This document shows, piece by piece, positions 33,534-47,319 of a stretch of DNA of 64,000 bases. The stretch lies in contig NC_134705.1 of assembly GCF_043290135.1 (NCBI RefSeq), positions 38,466,271-38,530,270 of the forward strand. The letters run 5' to 3'. The stretch comes from Rhipicephalus microplus (taxonomy: Eukaryota > Arthropoda > Arachnida > Ixodida > Ixodidae). The first letter of the stretch is position 1. Each line of letters opens with the position of its first letter. A model generated the notes under the pieces. That model worked only from the letters and a program-made list of their open reading frames with translations, made no database searches and had not been told where the DNA came from. Position numbers and translations under genes: made by a program.

Positions 33534-33882
33534 ATTATTTTGAAGTTGAATACTAAATAATCTTGTGGCCAAGACAATATTTCAAATGCCTTTCTTCGCC
33601 GTTATGCCGAAAGCGCCTATTGCAAGAACCAGCGCCACTGGGTGCCAGCGTCCAGCGTCATGCCTGATTATGGGCTCAGTAGGGCACTGGTACCAGCACT
33701 TCCCAGCGCAGTTACTGAGACGCTGGAGCGGCAGCGTCCCAGTCCTCTGCGCAAAATGGCTTCACAGGATAAAAACGGGGGTGCCCATTCGCCGTAAATA
33801 AATAAATATGAAAGTAAAATTGCGCGCATTCACATTGAAATTGAAAAAATTTAAAGATTAAATAAAACATAAAACGCCTCCT

Positions 33883-33945
33883 GACGGGATTTGAACGCAC
33901 CACATCCTGATTTTGAACTGAGTACGCTACCCACTACGCCACGCC
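33883..33945 (-). mobile_element. tRNA-like SINE head of another family
   Basis: On the minus strand: GGCGTGGCGTAGTGGGTAGC (box A) and GTGCGTTCAAATCCCGTC (box B) 60 bp apart. No complete cloverleaf with an acceptor stem is evident. The body probably extends toward 33845. Confidence 0.5.
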
Positions 33946-35767
33946 AAACATACATACGGGGTTGTAAAATGACTATTTATCCAAAGAACGCGCCGTTCAA
34001 TTTCTTTTTTACAAGTCGCACAGTCAAGACTGAAACAACATTCCTTTGCAAATAACAATTGCGTCTTAATTCGACAGTGACCAACGGCTTCCAGGCACCG
34101 AATGACGTGCAGATATTAGCAAGACCGCAAAGCTTTTCGAAGCATCCACATCTTAACTATGAAAAATGTCAAATTGACTGGAGGAGCAGCCACAAATTGT
34201 CAGCTGTTGCTGCCGATAGTTTTTTTTTTTTCTTTGATAGTCGTTTCTCGCACTTGCTACTGATCAACATGTACAGATAATTTAAATGTCTTGTTGGGTA
34301 GATATCCGCGCACAAGAGTGAATATTGAGTATTTTTTTCGCGCAAGTGACGATGTAGCAGTACACATCCGGCGAGTCAGATTACATATTTGCAGTTATAT
34401 TGATACCTGCAACTAAGAAACCGCCGAAGAAATTAATAATAAAATCTGGTGTAAAAGCATGCTAGTGCGTTAGCCCACTAACGCGTACCAAATTACCAAC
34501 TCGAAATTGTGTGTTCTTACATACGAGTCAGAGAAGTACCGGCTCCTGCGCTCAGAACCAAGCTTTCGGTGACAGCCTACGTTGCTGAAAGCACGACACA
34601 TCGATCGTCGCCGCTCCTTGTGCGGGCACCGCACACGTGGATAAATAGTCGATTCAGGCTCACAGATGTCTAAATTGTACTTTACAGTTCTTCTTACACT
34701 TTAGAATTGTGCCTACTTCAAGTAAAAAGAGCCGGAAGTATGTACACCGACGCGGCCAGCACGATAGTCCTCGCTGGGACGGGGCACTGTGTAAGGCTGC
34801 TCTAGAAGCAGCTGAGTTGCGATGCTTGAAGTTTCTGCATTTGAGCTTTGCAACATTTCCAACTGTTATCTAAACTGTACCTGAAATAATTCAAAGCTCA
34901 ATCAATGCCAGAAATGCATTTACGGAGTGGCGATGCCGAGTGACAGCCGTTTTTTGGCCTAGCTGGCGTGCCCCACACACTAAACGAAAATGACCTAAAA
35001 TAACCTCAAACACTGGGTAAACCATTTGTTCTCTAGCGCACTATCTTTCCTGGGTTTTTTTACCACCTACTATTTAGGTAAAAAATTTACTCTCGTGCTA
35101 ACTGAGTTTTTGAACGTAGGGAGAGTAGTAATTATTTACCCCAGTGAGGTTTCGAGCGAGTATAGAGAGAGTAAATTTTTACTGCCTTCACAAGGTTTTT
35201 CAGGTGATTTCTGGGAGTTATTTCTAGTGGTAAAAAAATAAAAATTCACGGATGCATTCGCCCAGAGTCTACAGATTTAATAAATAGCAGAATTGATTGC
35301 ATTTATTAAACGGCAGAATTGGTGACACATTGATTCACACACAGTCAAACACGCGCACACAACAAACGCAGAATAAAACACCACTCGAACAGACTGCACA
35401 CGTTGCTCGACTACACATCGATAATCCGACCGGCCGTGTAGTACCGGTTGGAGAGCTCTTTTTTTGCATCGATTGACAACAACGGTTGAATGTGCAAGCG
35501 TAAACTTAAGGTGGGCTGCAGGGCACTAAATGTCACACCGACCTTTTATAATTAATCTACCCAATCTCATCTTTTTGATTATCCAATAATTACTTGGATA
35601 ATCCTTGGAATAATTACTTGATTATCCAATAATTACTATAGCCCCTGGAAAACAAGGCACTGCTATTCCATTTTAACCATTTCGGAGTGACCTGACCTGT
35701 ACTGGAGCAGAGATTTTTCTCATCGAGGCCTGTATATCCGGCACATGTGGTTAGGCAAAAACGTTAT
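33946..35767. other. Intergenic, with a small inverted repeat
   Basis: No gene is recognised. At 35079-35184 GTAAAAAATTTACTCTC and GAGAGTAAATTTTTAC form a 17 bp-class inverted repeat around a 67 bp spacer; GGTAAA/TTTACC motifs recur around it, as at a MITE end. At 35575-35640 ATCCAATAATTACT is repeated. Confidence 0.45.
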
Positions 35768-36600
35768 TTATAGGTCTAAAAACATTAGGCTGACGTCTTC
35801 CGCTAACTCAAGGGTAAACGCGAGTCCCACGCCACATTCACGAAATACTTTGAGTACATTCACAGCATTCAAGCCATAGTCAGCCCCATGCAATATAATA
35901 AAAAAATCATCAACAAAGCACAAAACTCGTTTAGTGGTGCCTTGAACTGCATGCTGAACTTTTCGGGCCACTCTTGGAAGAAACATATCGCTGAGTATAG
36001 GGGCTACCTTAGCACCTATACATATGCCAGATTTGCGTACACACATTTCTTTATCCCATCTGACAGAAATAGATTTCAAATAAAAAAGCAGTATTTCGCT
36101 GAAACTTTCTACCTAAATTCCGCATTATTTTTTCTAAACTTGAGTTATTCATTTTCTTCACAAATTCACTGTTTTACTCTAATCAACAACTCTAAGTGCA
36201 AAACGGGGTAAAAGAAATCTTGTACGTCGAACTGAAGGCTCCACATCCCTCTGGAATTTCCCCTATGAAAAATTGGACGACCACCTCAGAATTACGGGTT
36301 ATGAGCGGGTTAGAAATTTTAATGTGGAAAACTGTTTATGGATAAAACAAGCTACCTTCAGCTGCCAAGTACTCCTTGAAGTGACAATGGCTCGGAACGG
36401 CTCACCAGGATTGTGTGTTTTACAAAAAAAAAACACTTCAAGATGAAGGCTCTTCAATTTTTTGACAGAATTGCAAAGCTTTTCCAAATCAAGGAAAGAA
36501 AATAGCTCAAAGGCACGCATTTTTTCTTTCCAAGGCTTTACGTTATTGTTTCCGAAATTTTTTTCAATGGCTCCAGAGGATTTCTGTACAAACATCTTAT
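35768..36600 (-). mobile_element. PLE RT fragment, minus orientation
   Basis: Minus-strand blocks from 36595: SSGAIEKNFGNNNVKPW, HNPGEPFRAIVTSRSTWQ (RT N-terminal PLE signature), SLQFDVQDFFYP (motif A, about 36210-36250), RKSGICIGAKVAPILSDMFL, and CFVDDFFIILHGADYG (catalytic Asp pair intact; about 35880-35915). It ends after LAFTLELAEDVSLMFLDL at 35768. No GIY-YIG domain on this side. Frame change near 36300. Confidence 0.75.
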
Positions 36601-36639
36601 CAGGTGAAAAACTAAGCAGCCTTTTCTATCAGTGGTTAG

Positions 36640-37620
36640 AACATGCAACCCCCTAGATGCTAGTTCTTTTGTCAAATTTTCCGCTTTCTTGATGATTTTT
36701 ATTATATTTGATGGAGGTGATTATGGGTTTAATTCTGTGAATGTGCTGAAAATGTTTCATGAATGTGGCCTGGTGCTCGCGTTTAGCCATGAGTTAGCCA
36801 AAGACAACAGGCTATCCTTTTTAGAACCATCAATTACATAGTTTCCTAACCACATTTGCTGGATTACAGTCCTAGATTAGAAAAACCCAATAAGGTACAG
36901 GTCAGGTCATTGCAGATTGTTAAGGATAAAATAGCAGAGTATTGTGTTCGTGGGGTTATGGTAAAGTCTTGATAACACACAATGAAAGAAAGCTTTTCTA
37001 AACAAGTATCACGGCTACCCTCAGTGGGTTTCCCGTAACAGACTATCACCAGAACTATTGATAAAGTCACAAGAAAAGTAAAAAACTTGTGGCCTTCACC
37101 TTGAAAGAACCATTTCAGTAAAAGTAAAAAGCATTATGGGGTTCTGGTATACAGTCACAAGTTTTCCCACGTATTAAAAAAAGCTGCTGAAAGATATAGC
37201 ATCGATGTTGCTTTGAGCTCCCCTATGAGGGCACAACATTCATGCCAGGTCGTTGGCAAAATGTTCGAAACAGGGGAAAGAATATGTAGCTGTCACCTAA
37301 GAAAGCAACCTAAGTTCATAAAACGCTGAAAAGGGGTGGTATATCTGATAACAGTGACCTGTCGAAATGTACGCATAGTGACTGGCCGATGCATCAATAG
37401 ACAACTAAAAGAGCATGCTAACTCACTAGAAAAAGAAACATTTTAACACATGTCAGATCATTGTAAAATGTGTGATACCGTGTTTCAGGATACACATATT
37501 TTGTTCTCACATAGGGATCAACTAACACGTAAACTAACGTAAGTCTTCTGTATAAATAAGTGCACAAACAAATGTATTTGTCAACCATCGGTCGCTCTAA
37601 CAAATAGGGTGTATAGTATT
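36640..37620 (+). mobile_element. PLE fragment (RT end, linker, GIY-YIG), plus orientation
   Basis: It starts at the catalytic box in degraded form and reads DGGDYGFNSVNVLKMFHECG (about 36710-36770), directly comparable to the minus copy's HGADYGLNAVNVLKVFRECG. Past many stops, GIY-YIG traces are seen near 37380-37460 (GRCINRQLKEHANSL, DHCKMC) and SVALTN (about 37590). So the plus copy supplies the 3' part and the minus copy the 5' part of what could once have been the same family. Confidence 0.65.
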
Positions 37621-41441
<3,821 letters not shown>

Positions 41442-41449
41442 AATGAGAT

Positions 41450-41910
41450 CAAATTTTAGGCTATGCAGGGCGAGGTAAATTTGAGGGAATACAGCACTTG
41501 TTGATATGAACATGGCGACAGAGGGATACATATTAAAATAAAAGACAAGGGGAATATAAATCACTGTTACGCAATGCACTCAGAATACAAAAACAGGGTC
41601 ACATGGTGAACAGAGTGAGTAGCTGACGGCGAAATGTATCGGGAATAGATATGGAGGCTATGCAATCAGGGAGGTCATTCCAAAGACGAACGGCCCGAGG
41701 CAGTGGTGATGAATTGAATGCATTAGTTGACCCGTATATGCGCATGAAGCGGAACTGATTATGCAATCTGCGTGAAAAAGAGTGAGGTGTTTCAAGCTGA
41801 AGCCGCGTTCGTTTATTAGAGGTAATATATTTCTGGAACAGACTCAAGGAGTAAAAAAAAGGCAGCCAAGACAGCTTGCCATTGAATCTTCTACATGAAT
41901 TGATCTCCAC
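41450..41910 (-). mobile_element. LINE 3'-terminal fragment
   Basis: The minus-strand frame 41910-41599 carries a LINE C-terminus: KYITSNKRTRLQ, HSFSRRLHNQFRFMRIYGST, FNSSPLPRAVRLWNDLPDCI, then DTFRRQLLTLF and stop. The W-N-LP...F..L ending is that of CR1/Jockey-type RTs. 3' UTR-like sequence follows to about 41450. Typical 5'-truncated insertion. Confidence 0.75.
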
Positions 41911-42068
41911 AAATCATGAGATTCATTTATTTTATGTGAATTTATTCTATGAGAATGTGTAAAAACCACAATTTTTAAAGTAAGTTTTGTGCCCTCTGCT
42001 GCACTGTGAATAGTACTTATATCTCAGGTATAACACTAACAAAACTAAAAAACAGTATATCTATAATG
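41911..42068. other. Spacer between the LINE fragment and the intact Gypsy element
   Basis: AT-rich; no feature seen. Confidence 0.5.
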
Positions 42069-42072
42069 AGTG
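42069..42072. repeat. Target-site duplication, left copy
   Basis: AGTG directly outside the left LTR, matching AGTG at 47316-47319. Confidence 0.85.
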
Positions 42073-42237
42073 TGTGATGACGTTTATTGAACCGGAGAAG
42101 TCGCAACGATGTCGCAACGAAAAATGGCCGTACGACAAGTCTGGCAAAAGGCGGCCCAGGTTCTCGTGCAATCAGAGCACGGGGTTTTTCCTTCTCTTTG
42201 GAAGGCGCATACACGTTAGTGCGTATGCTCCACTACA
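42073..42237 (-). repeat. 3' LTR of Gypsy copy 1
   Basis: 165 bp. In element orientation it starts TGTAGTGGAGCATACGC and ends GTCATCACA. The element orientation contains AATAAACG near its end, a possible polyadenylation signal. Confidence 0.95.
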
Positions 42238-42250
42238 ATACCCCCCGGGT
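42238..42250 (-). promoter_or_regulatory. Polypurine tract of Gypsy copy 1
   Basis: On the minus strand CCCGGGGGGTAT lies immediately before the 3' LTR, the usual place for priming of plus-strand DNA synthesis. Confidence 0.8.
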
Positions 42251-42273
42251 TGAAGAGTAGCCATCCTGGCGAC

Positions 42274-45200
42274 TCAGGGAGTAGGCACAATGAGGGGGTC
42301 GTAGTAGGGCTTGAGACGGTCGACGTGTACGGTCTCGCGTCCTCGACGGCGCAAATCTGGCGATTGTGTTAGGGGCTCGACGATGTAATTCACTGGTGAG
42401 GTTGCGTCAATGACACGGTATGGACCATGGTACCGGGCCAGAAGTTTAGAAGACAGGCCAGGAACGTGCGGGGGCACCCAAAGCCACACGAGGGAGCCAG
42501 TACGAAACGTAGGCGCTATGTGATGAGCGTCATCATGCCGGGTTTTTTGTAGACCTTGAGCCTCACTTGTCATAGACCGAGCCAACTGACGGCAGTCTTC
42601 AGCGTATCTGGTGACTTCCGAAAGCGGGGAGCACTCCGATACATCAGGGCGGTACGGGAGTATGGTGTCGAGTGGGTGGGATGGTTCGCGGCCGTACAAC
42701 AGAAAGAACGGGGAAAAACCGGTAGTCGCTTGCGTCGCGGTGTTGTAAGCGAAGGTAACAAAAGGCAAGACGGCGTCCCAGTTAGTGTGGTCGGAGGAGG
42801 TGTACATCCTCAGCATGTCGCCAAGTGTGCGGTTGAACCGTTCAGTGAGACCATTCGTCTGTGGATGGTATGAGGTAGATTTCCGGTGGATGATGTTGCA
42901 TTCAGCGAGAATAGCTTGGATGACCTCCGACAGGAACACTCGACCCCTATCACTGAGTAATTCCCGTGGAGCCCCATGGCGGAGAATGAAGCTGCGGAGA
43001 ATGAAGAGTGCAACTTCGTGGGCGGTCGCTGCTGGTAGAGCTGCAGTCTCAGCGTAGCGTGTCAGATGATCGACGCCGACAATAATCCACCGGTTTCCAG
43101 AGCGACTATATGGGAGGGGGCCATAGAGATCGATACCCACGCGGTCGAATGGGCGAGCCGGGCATGGGAGCGGCTGTAACATGCCAGTAAGGTGCCGCGG
43201 AGGTGTCTTGTTCTGTTGGCAAGTGGTGCAAGACTGAACGTATTTCTGCACAAAGCGATACATTCCTCGCCAGTAATATCGTTGGCGCAGCCTTTCGTAG
43301 GTTTTCAGGACACCTGCGTGAGCACTTTGAGGGTCTGCATGGAAATTCATGCAGATGTCAGAGCGCATATGAGTTGGGACAGCAAGGAGCCACTTCCGAC
43401 CACCAGGCATGTAGTTGCGGCGGTACAGAATGCTGTCTCGCACGGAAAAGTGGGCTGCTTGTCGGCGTAGCGCTCTCGTGGAAGGGACAGCAGACGGATC
43501 GGTAAGGTAGTTGAGTAACAATGCAAGGTATGGATCTTTACGCTGCTCCGAAAGCATGTCAGTGGTGTCTATTGGTGACAAGGTGGTAAAAAGTGGTGAC
43601 AGAGAAGCCACATCTGGGGTCAAAGGCGATCGCGAAAGTGCATCGGCATCTGCATGCTTGCGACCGGAACGATATACTACACGGATGTCGTATTCTTGCA
43701 ATCGAAGTGCCCAACGTCCCAGGCGTCCGGACGGGTCTTTCAATGTGGACAGCCAACATAGAGCGTGGTGGTCTGTGACCACGTCGAAAGGGCGGCCGTA
43801 AAGGTACGGGCGAAACTTCGTCAAGGCCCAGATTATGGCCAAACACTCCTTCTCTGTCACGGAGTAATTCAATTCAGCCTTCTTGAGAGCGCGACTTGCA
43901 TAGGCGACTACGTATTCGGCTTGGGTGCCTTTCCGTTGTGCCAAAACTGCACCAAGACCGATGCCACTTGCATCGGTGTGAATTTCTGTGGCAGCAGCGG
44001 GGTCGTAGTGACGAAGAATGGGTGGTGAGGTCAGCAGGCGGCGCAGCTGGCGAAATGCGTCGTCACATGCAGGTGACCATGCAGATATACCTTTGCTGTT
44101 GGAGAGCAGACTTGTTAGAGGTGCGATGATGGACGCGAAGTTGGGCACAAAGCGACGAAAGTACGAGCAGAGACCGACGAAACTTTTTAGAGCTTTCAGT
44201 GATGTGGGCAACGGGAAGTCAGCGACAGCCCGAAGCTTATCGGGATCCGGAAGAACACCGTCTCTTGTGATGACATGTCCCAAGATGGTTAGTTTTCGTG
44301 CTGCGAAGTGGCACTTTTTGGAGTTAAGTTGTAGGCCCGCAGAAGTTAGACACGTCAGAATCTCGTGGAGGCGAACAAGATGTGTCGGGAAATCAGACGA
44401 AAAGACTACGATGTCGTCCAGGTAACACAAGCAAGTTTTCCACTTATGGGCACGCAAGATGGTATCGATCATGCGCTCAAATGTGGCAGGTGCGTTGCAG
44501 AGCCCAAATGGCATCACTTTGAACTCATATAGACCATCTGGCGTTACAAAGGCTGTTTTAGGGCGATCACATTCAGCCATTGGCACCTGCCAATACCCAG
44601 AACGCAGATCCAAGGATGTAAAGTACTCGGCGCCTTGTAAACAATCAAGAGCATCGTCTATTCGTGGTAGCGGGTAGACATCTTTCTTCGTAATCTTGTT
44701 TAAGCGGCGATAGTCCACGCAAAATCGAACGGTGCCATCTTTTTTCTTGACCAGAACGACAGGTGATGACCAAGCGCTTTGAGAAGGCTGTATCACTCCA
44801 CGTTTAAGCATGTCGTCTACTTGCTCCGTAATGACGCGGCGCTCTTCGGCGCAAACGCGGTAAGGACGCTGTCGCAGATGCAAATGTGAGCCGGTGTCAA
44901 TAGTATGAGTGATAGTCGTGGTGCGGCCCAAAGCAGGTTCTTGAAAGTCGAAAGAAGAGCGAAACTTGTTAAGGAGAGCAACAAGTTGGCGGCGATGCGA
45001 GAGGGGAAGGTCTGCGTCAATAGCATTGTCGAAGGCTGACAAACTTGATGGCTCAGACGCATGAGTTATTGCGGCAATGTGACATGGCGTTTCGTCGGGA
45101 AGAATAATATCATCGATATGGTCGACAGGTTGCACATATCCCAACGTTTCACCACGAAGTAAGCTGATGGGGTAGTTGCAGTGGTTGGTAACCAGCATTA

Positions 45201-45816
45201 CGGTTAAACCAGATGCAATTGTAAGAACGGCAAATGGGAGAACGATGCCCTTGCGTTCAGTAAAAACAGGAGATGGCATAAACACCACCGTGGCGTCAGG
45301 TTGCGCCACACATGAAAGGCTTACAGGGACCGAAGCTTCCGGGGGCAAGGTGATGTCGTCGTCAGCGATGAGTTTGCAGAGCCGAGGAGACCGGTCGGGT
45401 GGTGGAAATTCATATGTTGGCACAAGGGACACTTCGGCACGGGAACAATCGATGATAGCTTCATGACCTGATAAGAAATCCCAACCGAGGATAAGGTCAT
45501 GAGAGCAAGATGGCAGAACAAAAAACTGTACGACGTACAAAACATCTTGGATGACGACGCGCGCCGTACACAGAGCCGAGGGATGAATGCGTTGCGCGCT
45601 AGCCGTGGACAGCACCATGCCACAGAGAGATGTGGTCACTTTCTTCAGTTTCCGACAAAATTTGACGTCCATCACAGAAACGGCGGCCCCGGTATCAATT
45701 AACGCTAATGTGGCGACTCCCTCAACATCGACATCAACAACATTTTTCGGCGAAAACGGAGGCCTTGGGAATTGCGCACAAGTTGCAGTTCTTGCCTCCG
45801 GAACTGCACTGATTAG
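42274..45816 (-). CDS. pol: Pol polyprotein: protease, reverse transcriptase, RNase H, integrase
   Basis: An open frame of about 1,180 codons, entered by -1 frameshift from gag and ending 37 bp before the 3' LTR. The aspartic protease motif DTGAAVSVM is at 45696-45670. Counting from the GTG at 45675: RT at about 265-500 with [10 protein letters not shown] (318-327) and catalytic YLDD (418-421); RNase H with HTDAS (D568), E608/E610, D635 and D678; integrase HHCC zinc finger (H779, H786, C816, C819) and D849, D909, E945, an exact D..D35E set. A C-terminal [11 protein letters not shown] segment follows. All catalytic residues are present. It would copy the element RNA into DNA within Gag particles and insert it. 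No host gene resemblance. Confidence 0.96.
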   Translation of the reverse strand, partial: LISAVPEARTATCAQFPRPPFSPKNVVDVDVEGVATLALIDTGAAVSVMDVKFCRKLKKVTTSLCGMVLSTASAQRIHPSALCTARVVIQDVLYVVQFFVLPSCSHDLILGWDFLSGHEAIIDCSRAEVSLVPTYEFPPPDRSPRLCKLIADDDITLPPEASVPVSLSCVAQPDATVVFMPSPVFTERKGIVLPFAVLTIASGLTVMLVTNHCNYPISLLRGETLGYVQPVDHIDDIILPDETPCHIAAITHASEPSSLSAFDNAIDADLPLSHRRQLVALLNKFRSSFDFQEPALGRTTTITHTIDTGSHLHLRQRPYRVCAEERRVITEQVDDMLKRGVIQPSQSAWSSPVVLVKKKDGTVRFCVDYRRLNKITKKDVYPLPRIDDALDCLQGAEYFTSLDLRSGYWQVPMAECDRPKTAFVTPDGLYEFKVMPFGLCNAPATFERMIDTILRAHKWKTCLCYLDDIVVFSSDFPTHLVRLHEILTCLTSAGLQLNSKKCHFAARKLTILGHVITRDGVLPDPDKLRAVADFPLPTSLKALKSFVGLCSYFRRFVPNFASIIAPLTSLLSNSKGISAWSPACDDAFRQLRRLLTSPPILRHYDPAAATEIHTDASGIGLGAVLAQRKGTQAEYVVAYASRALKKAELNYSVTEKECLAIIWALTKFRPYLYGRPFDVVTDHHALCWLSTLKDPSGRLGRWALRLQEYDIRVVYRSGRKHADADALSRSPLTPDVASLSPLFTTLSPIDTTDMLSEQRKDPYLALLLNYLTDPSAVPSTRALRRQAAHFSVRDSILYRRNYMPGGRKWLLAVPTHMRSDICMNFHADPQSAHAGVLKTYERLRQRYYWRGMYRFVQKYVQSCTTCQQNKTPPRHLTGMLQPLPCPARPFDRVGIDLYGPLPYSRSGNRWIIVGVDHLTRYAETAALPAATAHEVALFILRSFILRHGAPRELLSDRGRVFLSEVIQAILAECNIIHRKSTSYHPQTNGLTERFNRTLGDMLRMYTSSDHTNWDAVLPFVTFAYNTATQATTGFSPFFLLYGREPSHPLDTILPYRPDVSECSPLSEVTRYAEDCRQLARSMTSEAQGLQKTRHDDAHHIAPTFRTGSLVWLWVPPHVPGLSSKLLARYHGPYRVIDATSPVNYIVEPLTQSPDLRRRGRETVHVDRLKPYYDPLIVPTP

Positions 45817-47096
45817 TTTCCCTCCTCAGGAGGTGGTCGGCGACGCATAGGCGATGGCGACCGGCGACGAGGGGATGGGAAACGAGCAGTCGATGGGCGG
45901 CGATCCGAGTCTGAGTGCCTCTGTTCATATGCAGATGCGGTGGCCTGCTGCGGCGCGTAGGTAGGAGTTCCGAAGTATGCGTTTGCAGGTGTGGGGCGAC
46001 GGCGGCAGAAGCGTGCAATGTGGCCAGCGATGCCACAGGCGAAGCAGATAGGACGATTGTCTTGAGTGCGCCACTCATTAGATCGATGGAAAAAGCGAGG
46101 TGAGGGCCTGTAAACTGGAGGCGATGCCGGAGGAGGTGGAGCTGATAAGGCGACTGGATGCGGTGGGGGCCGCGCGACCACAGCTGCGTAGCTGAGAGGT
46201 GAAGGTGGTGCAGGTGGTGCGTAGCCGACAGCTGAGAGATTAGGCGCTACTGAAGTGCACGGGTAAGGGGCCTGCACTGTAGGGAGGACATCACAAATTT
46301 CCGTGCGTATGGCCTGCTGCAGTGTCGTAGGCAGGCTTGCGGTGGGCGCGTCGCTATGCGGCAGCAGGGAGAGCTGTCGGGCGACTTCCTCCCTGATGAA
46401 GTCTTTGATCTGGTTGGACAGACTTTCTTTGCAAACGTTGGCATTTGTGAGTGTGACGGCCGAGATCGAATCCGGCGGTAGGACACTCTGTCGGGCGATG
46501 GAACGCTGACGGCGCAATTCATCAAAGCTCTGGCAGAGGCTTACGAGGATTGCCACCGTGTTCGGGCTTTTCGCTAGCAACATCTGGAATGCGCCATCCT
46601 CGATGCCCTTGAGAATCTGCCGAATTTTTTCTTCTTCGGGCATAGATGGATTCACACGCTTGCAGAGGTCGAGCACGTCCTCTATGTAACTAGTAAACGT
46701 CTCGCCAGGCTGCTGGGCTCGGTGGCGCAGGCGCTGGTCAGCGCGGAGCTTGCGGACCTCTGGTCGGCCGAACGCTTCAGTGACGAGTGTCTTAAAGGAA
46801 GACCAGTTGGCGATGGCGGTTTCGCGGTTCGTAAACCAAAGTTTAGCTACGTCTGCCAAGTAAAATATAACGTAGGCGAGCTTAGAGTCGTTGTCCCACT
46901 TGTTACTGGCGCTTACGCGTTCGTACAAGGGGAGCCAGTCCTCGACGTCTTGCTCGCCACTGCCGCTGAAGATTAGTGGGTCCCGTTGGCGAGTAGCGCC
47001 GGGGCAGGTAGACGGGACAGCCGGTGGTGCTGGCTGGGCTGGGATGGGCTGGTTGGCGACTGCGTCAGTCATGTTTTGCAGTGGTCTCTCGGGCAA
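45813..47096 (-). CDS. gag: Gag polyprotein (capsid and CCHC nucleocapsid)
   Basis: 427 codons from ATG at 47096 (MPERPLQN; a second Met at residue 9 is an alternative). A proline-rich start leads into [19 protein letters not shown] and W..FK.LV.EAFG (capsid-like retrotransposon Gag region, about 40-200). A segment with [13 protein letters not shown] and a long Pro/Ala-rich linker follow. The single CCHC knuckle [14 protein letters not shown] lies at about 348-361. The end is Arg/Ser/Pro-rich ([14 protein letters not shown]). It would form the particle that packages element RNA. The homologous Gag at 56.4-57.5 kb shares the same block order. Confidence 0.95.
   Translation of the reverse strand: MPERPLQNMTDAVANQPIPAQPAPPAVPSTCPGATRQRDPLIFSGSGEQDVEDWLPLYERVSASNKWDNDSKLAYVIFYLADVAKLWFTNRETAIANWSSFKTLVTEAFGRPEVRKLRADQRLRHRAQQPGETFTSYIEDVLDLCKRVNPSMPEEEKIRQILKGIEDGAFQMLLAKSPNTVAILVSLCQSFDELRRQRSIARQSVLPPDSISAVTLTNANVCKESLSNQIKDFIREEVARQLSLLPHSDAPTASLPTTLQQAIRTEICDVLPTVQAPYPCTSVAPNLSAVGYAPPAPPSPLSYAAVVARPPPHPVALSAPPPPASPPVYRPSPRFFHRSNEWRTQDNRPICFACGIAGHIARFCRRRPTPANAYFGTPTYAPQQATASAYEQRHSDSDRRPSTARFPSPRRRSPSPMRRRPPPEEGN
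45816..45822 (-). promoter_or_regulatory. -1 ribosomal frameshift slippery site GGGAAAC at the gag stop
   Basis: The minus strand reads G GGA AAC TAA in the gag frame: a canonical X XXY YYZ heptamer directly before the gag stop (TAA at 45815-45813). Shifting back one base gives GGG AAA CTA ATC in the open pol frame. Gag and Pol frames differ by exactly -1. GGGAAAC is a known slippery sequence in retroviruses. I have not identified the downstream stimulatory structure with certainty. Confidence 0.85.
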
Positions 47097-47130
47097 CTTG
47101 CGAGAGCGGAGCTCCAGGTCTGCTTGGGGA

Positions 47131-47150
47131 TCTCAGCAGCCTCCACCAAA
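47131..47150 (-). promoter_or_regulatory. Primer-binding-site-like sequence of Gypsy copy 1
   Basis: On the minus strand TTTGGTGGAGGCTGCTGAGA follows the 5' LTR directly; TGG at 47148 is the complement of a tRNA CCA end. The tRNA is not identified. Gypsy copy 3 has TTTGGTGGAAGCG at the same position. Confidence 0.65.
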
Positions 47151-47315
47151 TGTGATGGCGTTTATTGAACCGGAGAAGTCGCAATGATGTCGCAACGAAA
47201 AATGGCCGTACGACAAGTCTGGCAAAAGGCGGCCCAGGTTCTCGTGCAATCAGAGCACGGGGTTTTTCCTTCTCTTTGGAAGGCGCATACACGTTAGTGC
47301 GTATGCTCCACTACA
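47151..47315 (-). repeat. 5' LTR of Gypsy copy 1
   Basis: 165 bp, differing from the 3' LTR at two positions (third base of ATGGCG/ATGACG near 47158 and T/C near 47185). It should contain the promoter, but no TATA box stands out. Confidence 0.95.
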
Positions 47316-47319
47316 AGTG

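Larger units (their letters stand above)
31665..33620 (+). mobile_element. CR1-like LINE remnant (ORF1 end, endonuclease, RT start), split by a SINE
   Basis: Order on the plus strand: an ORF1-type end (EDFSQRVHDIRRKLW, DKVSLALDKLYI; 31665-31856), a Lys-rich part (to 32047), and the endonuclease (LNINARGIV, VLTETWLLNEI, ACYRPPDTAPE, SDHHLVSVTIPL near 32650). A linker with HIFVNQNTIADLK and VFVSVFSGAS follows, then the SINE. RT onset after it reads LKLNTK*SCGQDNISNAFLRRYAE (33542-33605). Many stops and frameshifts. The copy ends near 33620. Confidence 0.7.
42069..47319 (-). mobile_element. Structurally intact Ty3/Gypsy LTR retrotransposon (copy 1)
   Basis: A 4 bp duplication AGTG (42069-42072, 47316-47319) flanks a 5,243 bp element with 165 bp LTRs that differ at only two positions. 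Between them, on the minus strand, are a primer-binding-like site, an uninterrupted gag (427 codons), a -1 frameshift site, an uninterrupted pol (protease, RT, RNase H, integrase) and a polypurine tract. No envelope-like frame is present, so it is a retrotransposon and not an enveloped form. Near-identical LTRs and complete frames point to a recent insertion. The clade (Mag-like or other) is not settled from sequence alone. Confidence 0.97.

Noticed and set aside
42556..45850. Many plus-strand frames over the intact Gypsy element
   Set aside because: They mirror the strongly coding minus-strand pol frame and contain no domain.
42073..47315. Endogenous retrovirus with envelope
   Set aside because: Only 37 bp lie between the pol stop and the 3' LTR and there is no third frame, so it is an LTR retrotransposon without env.
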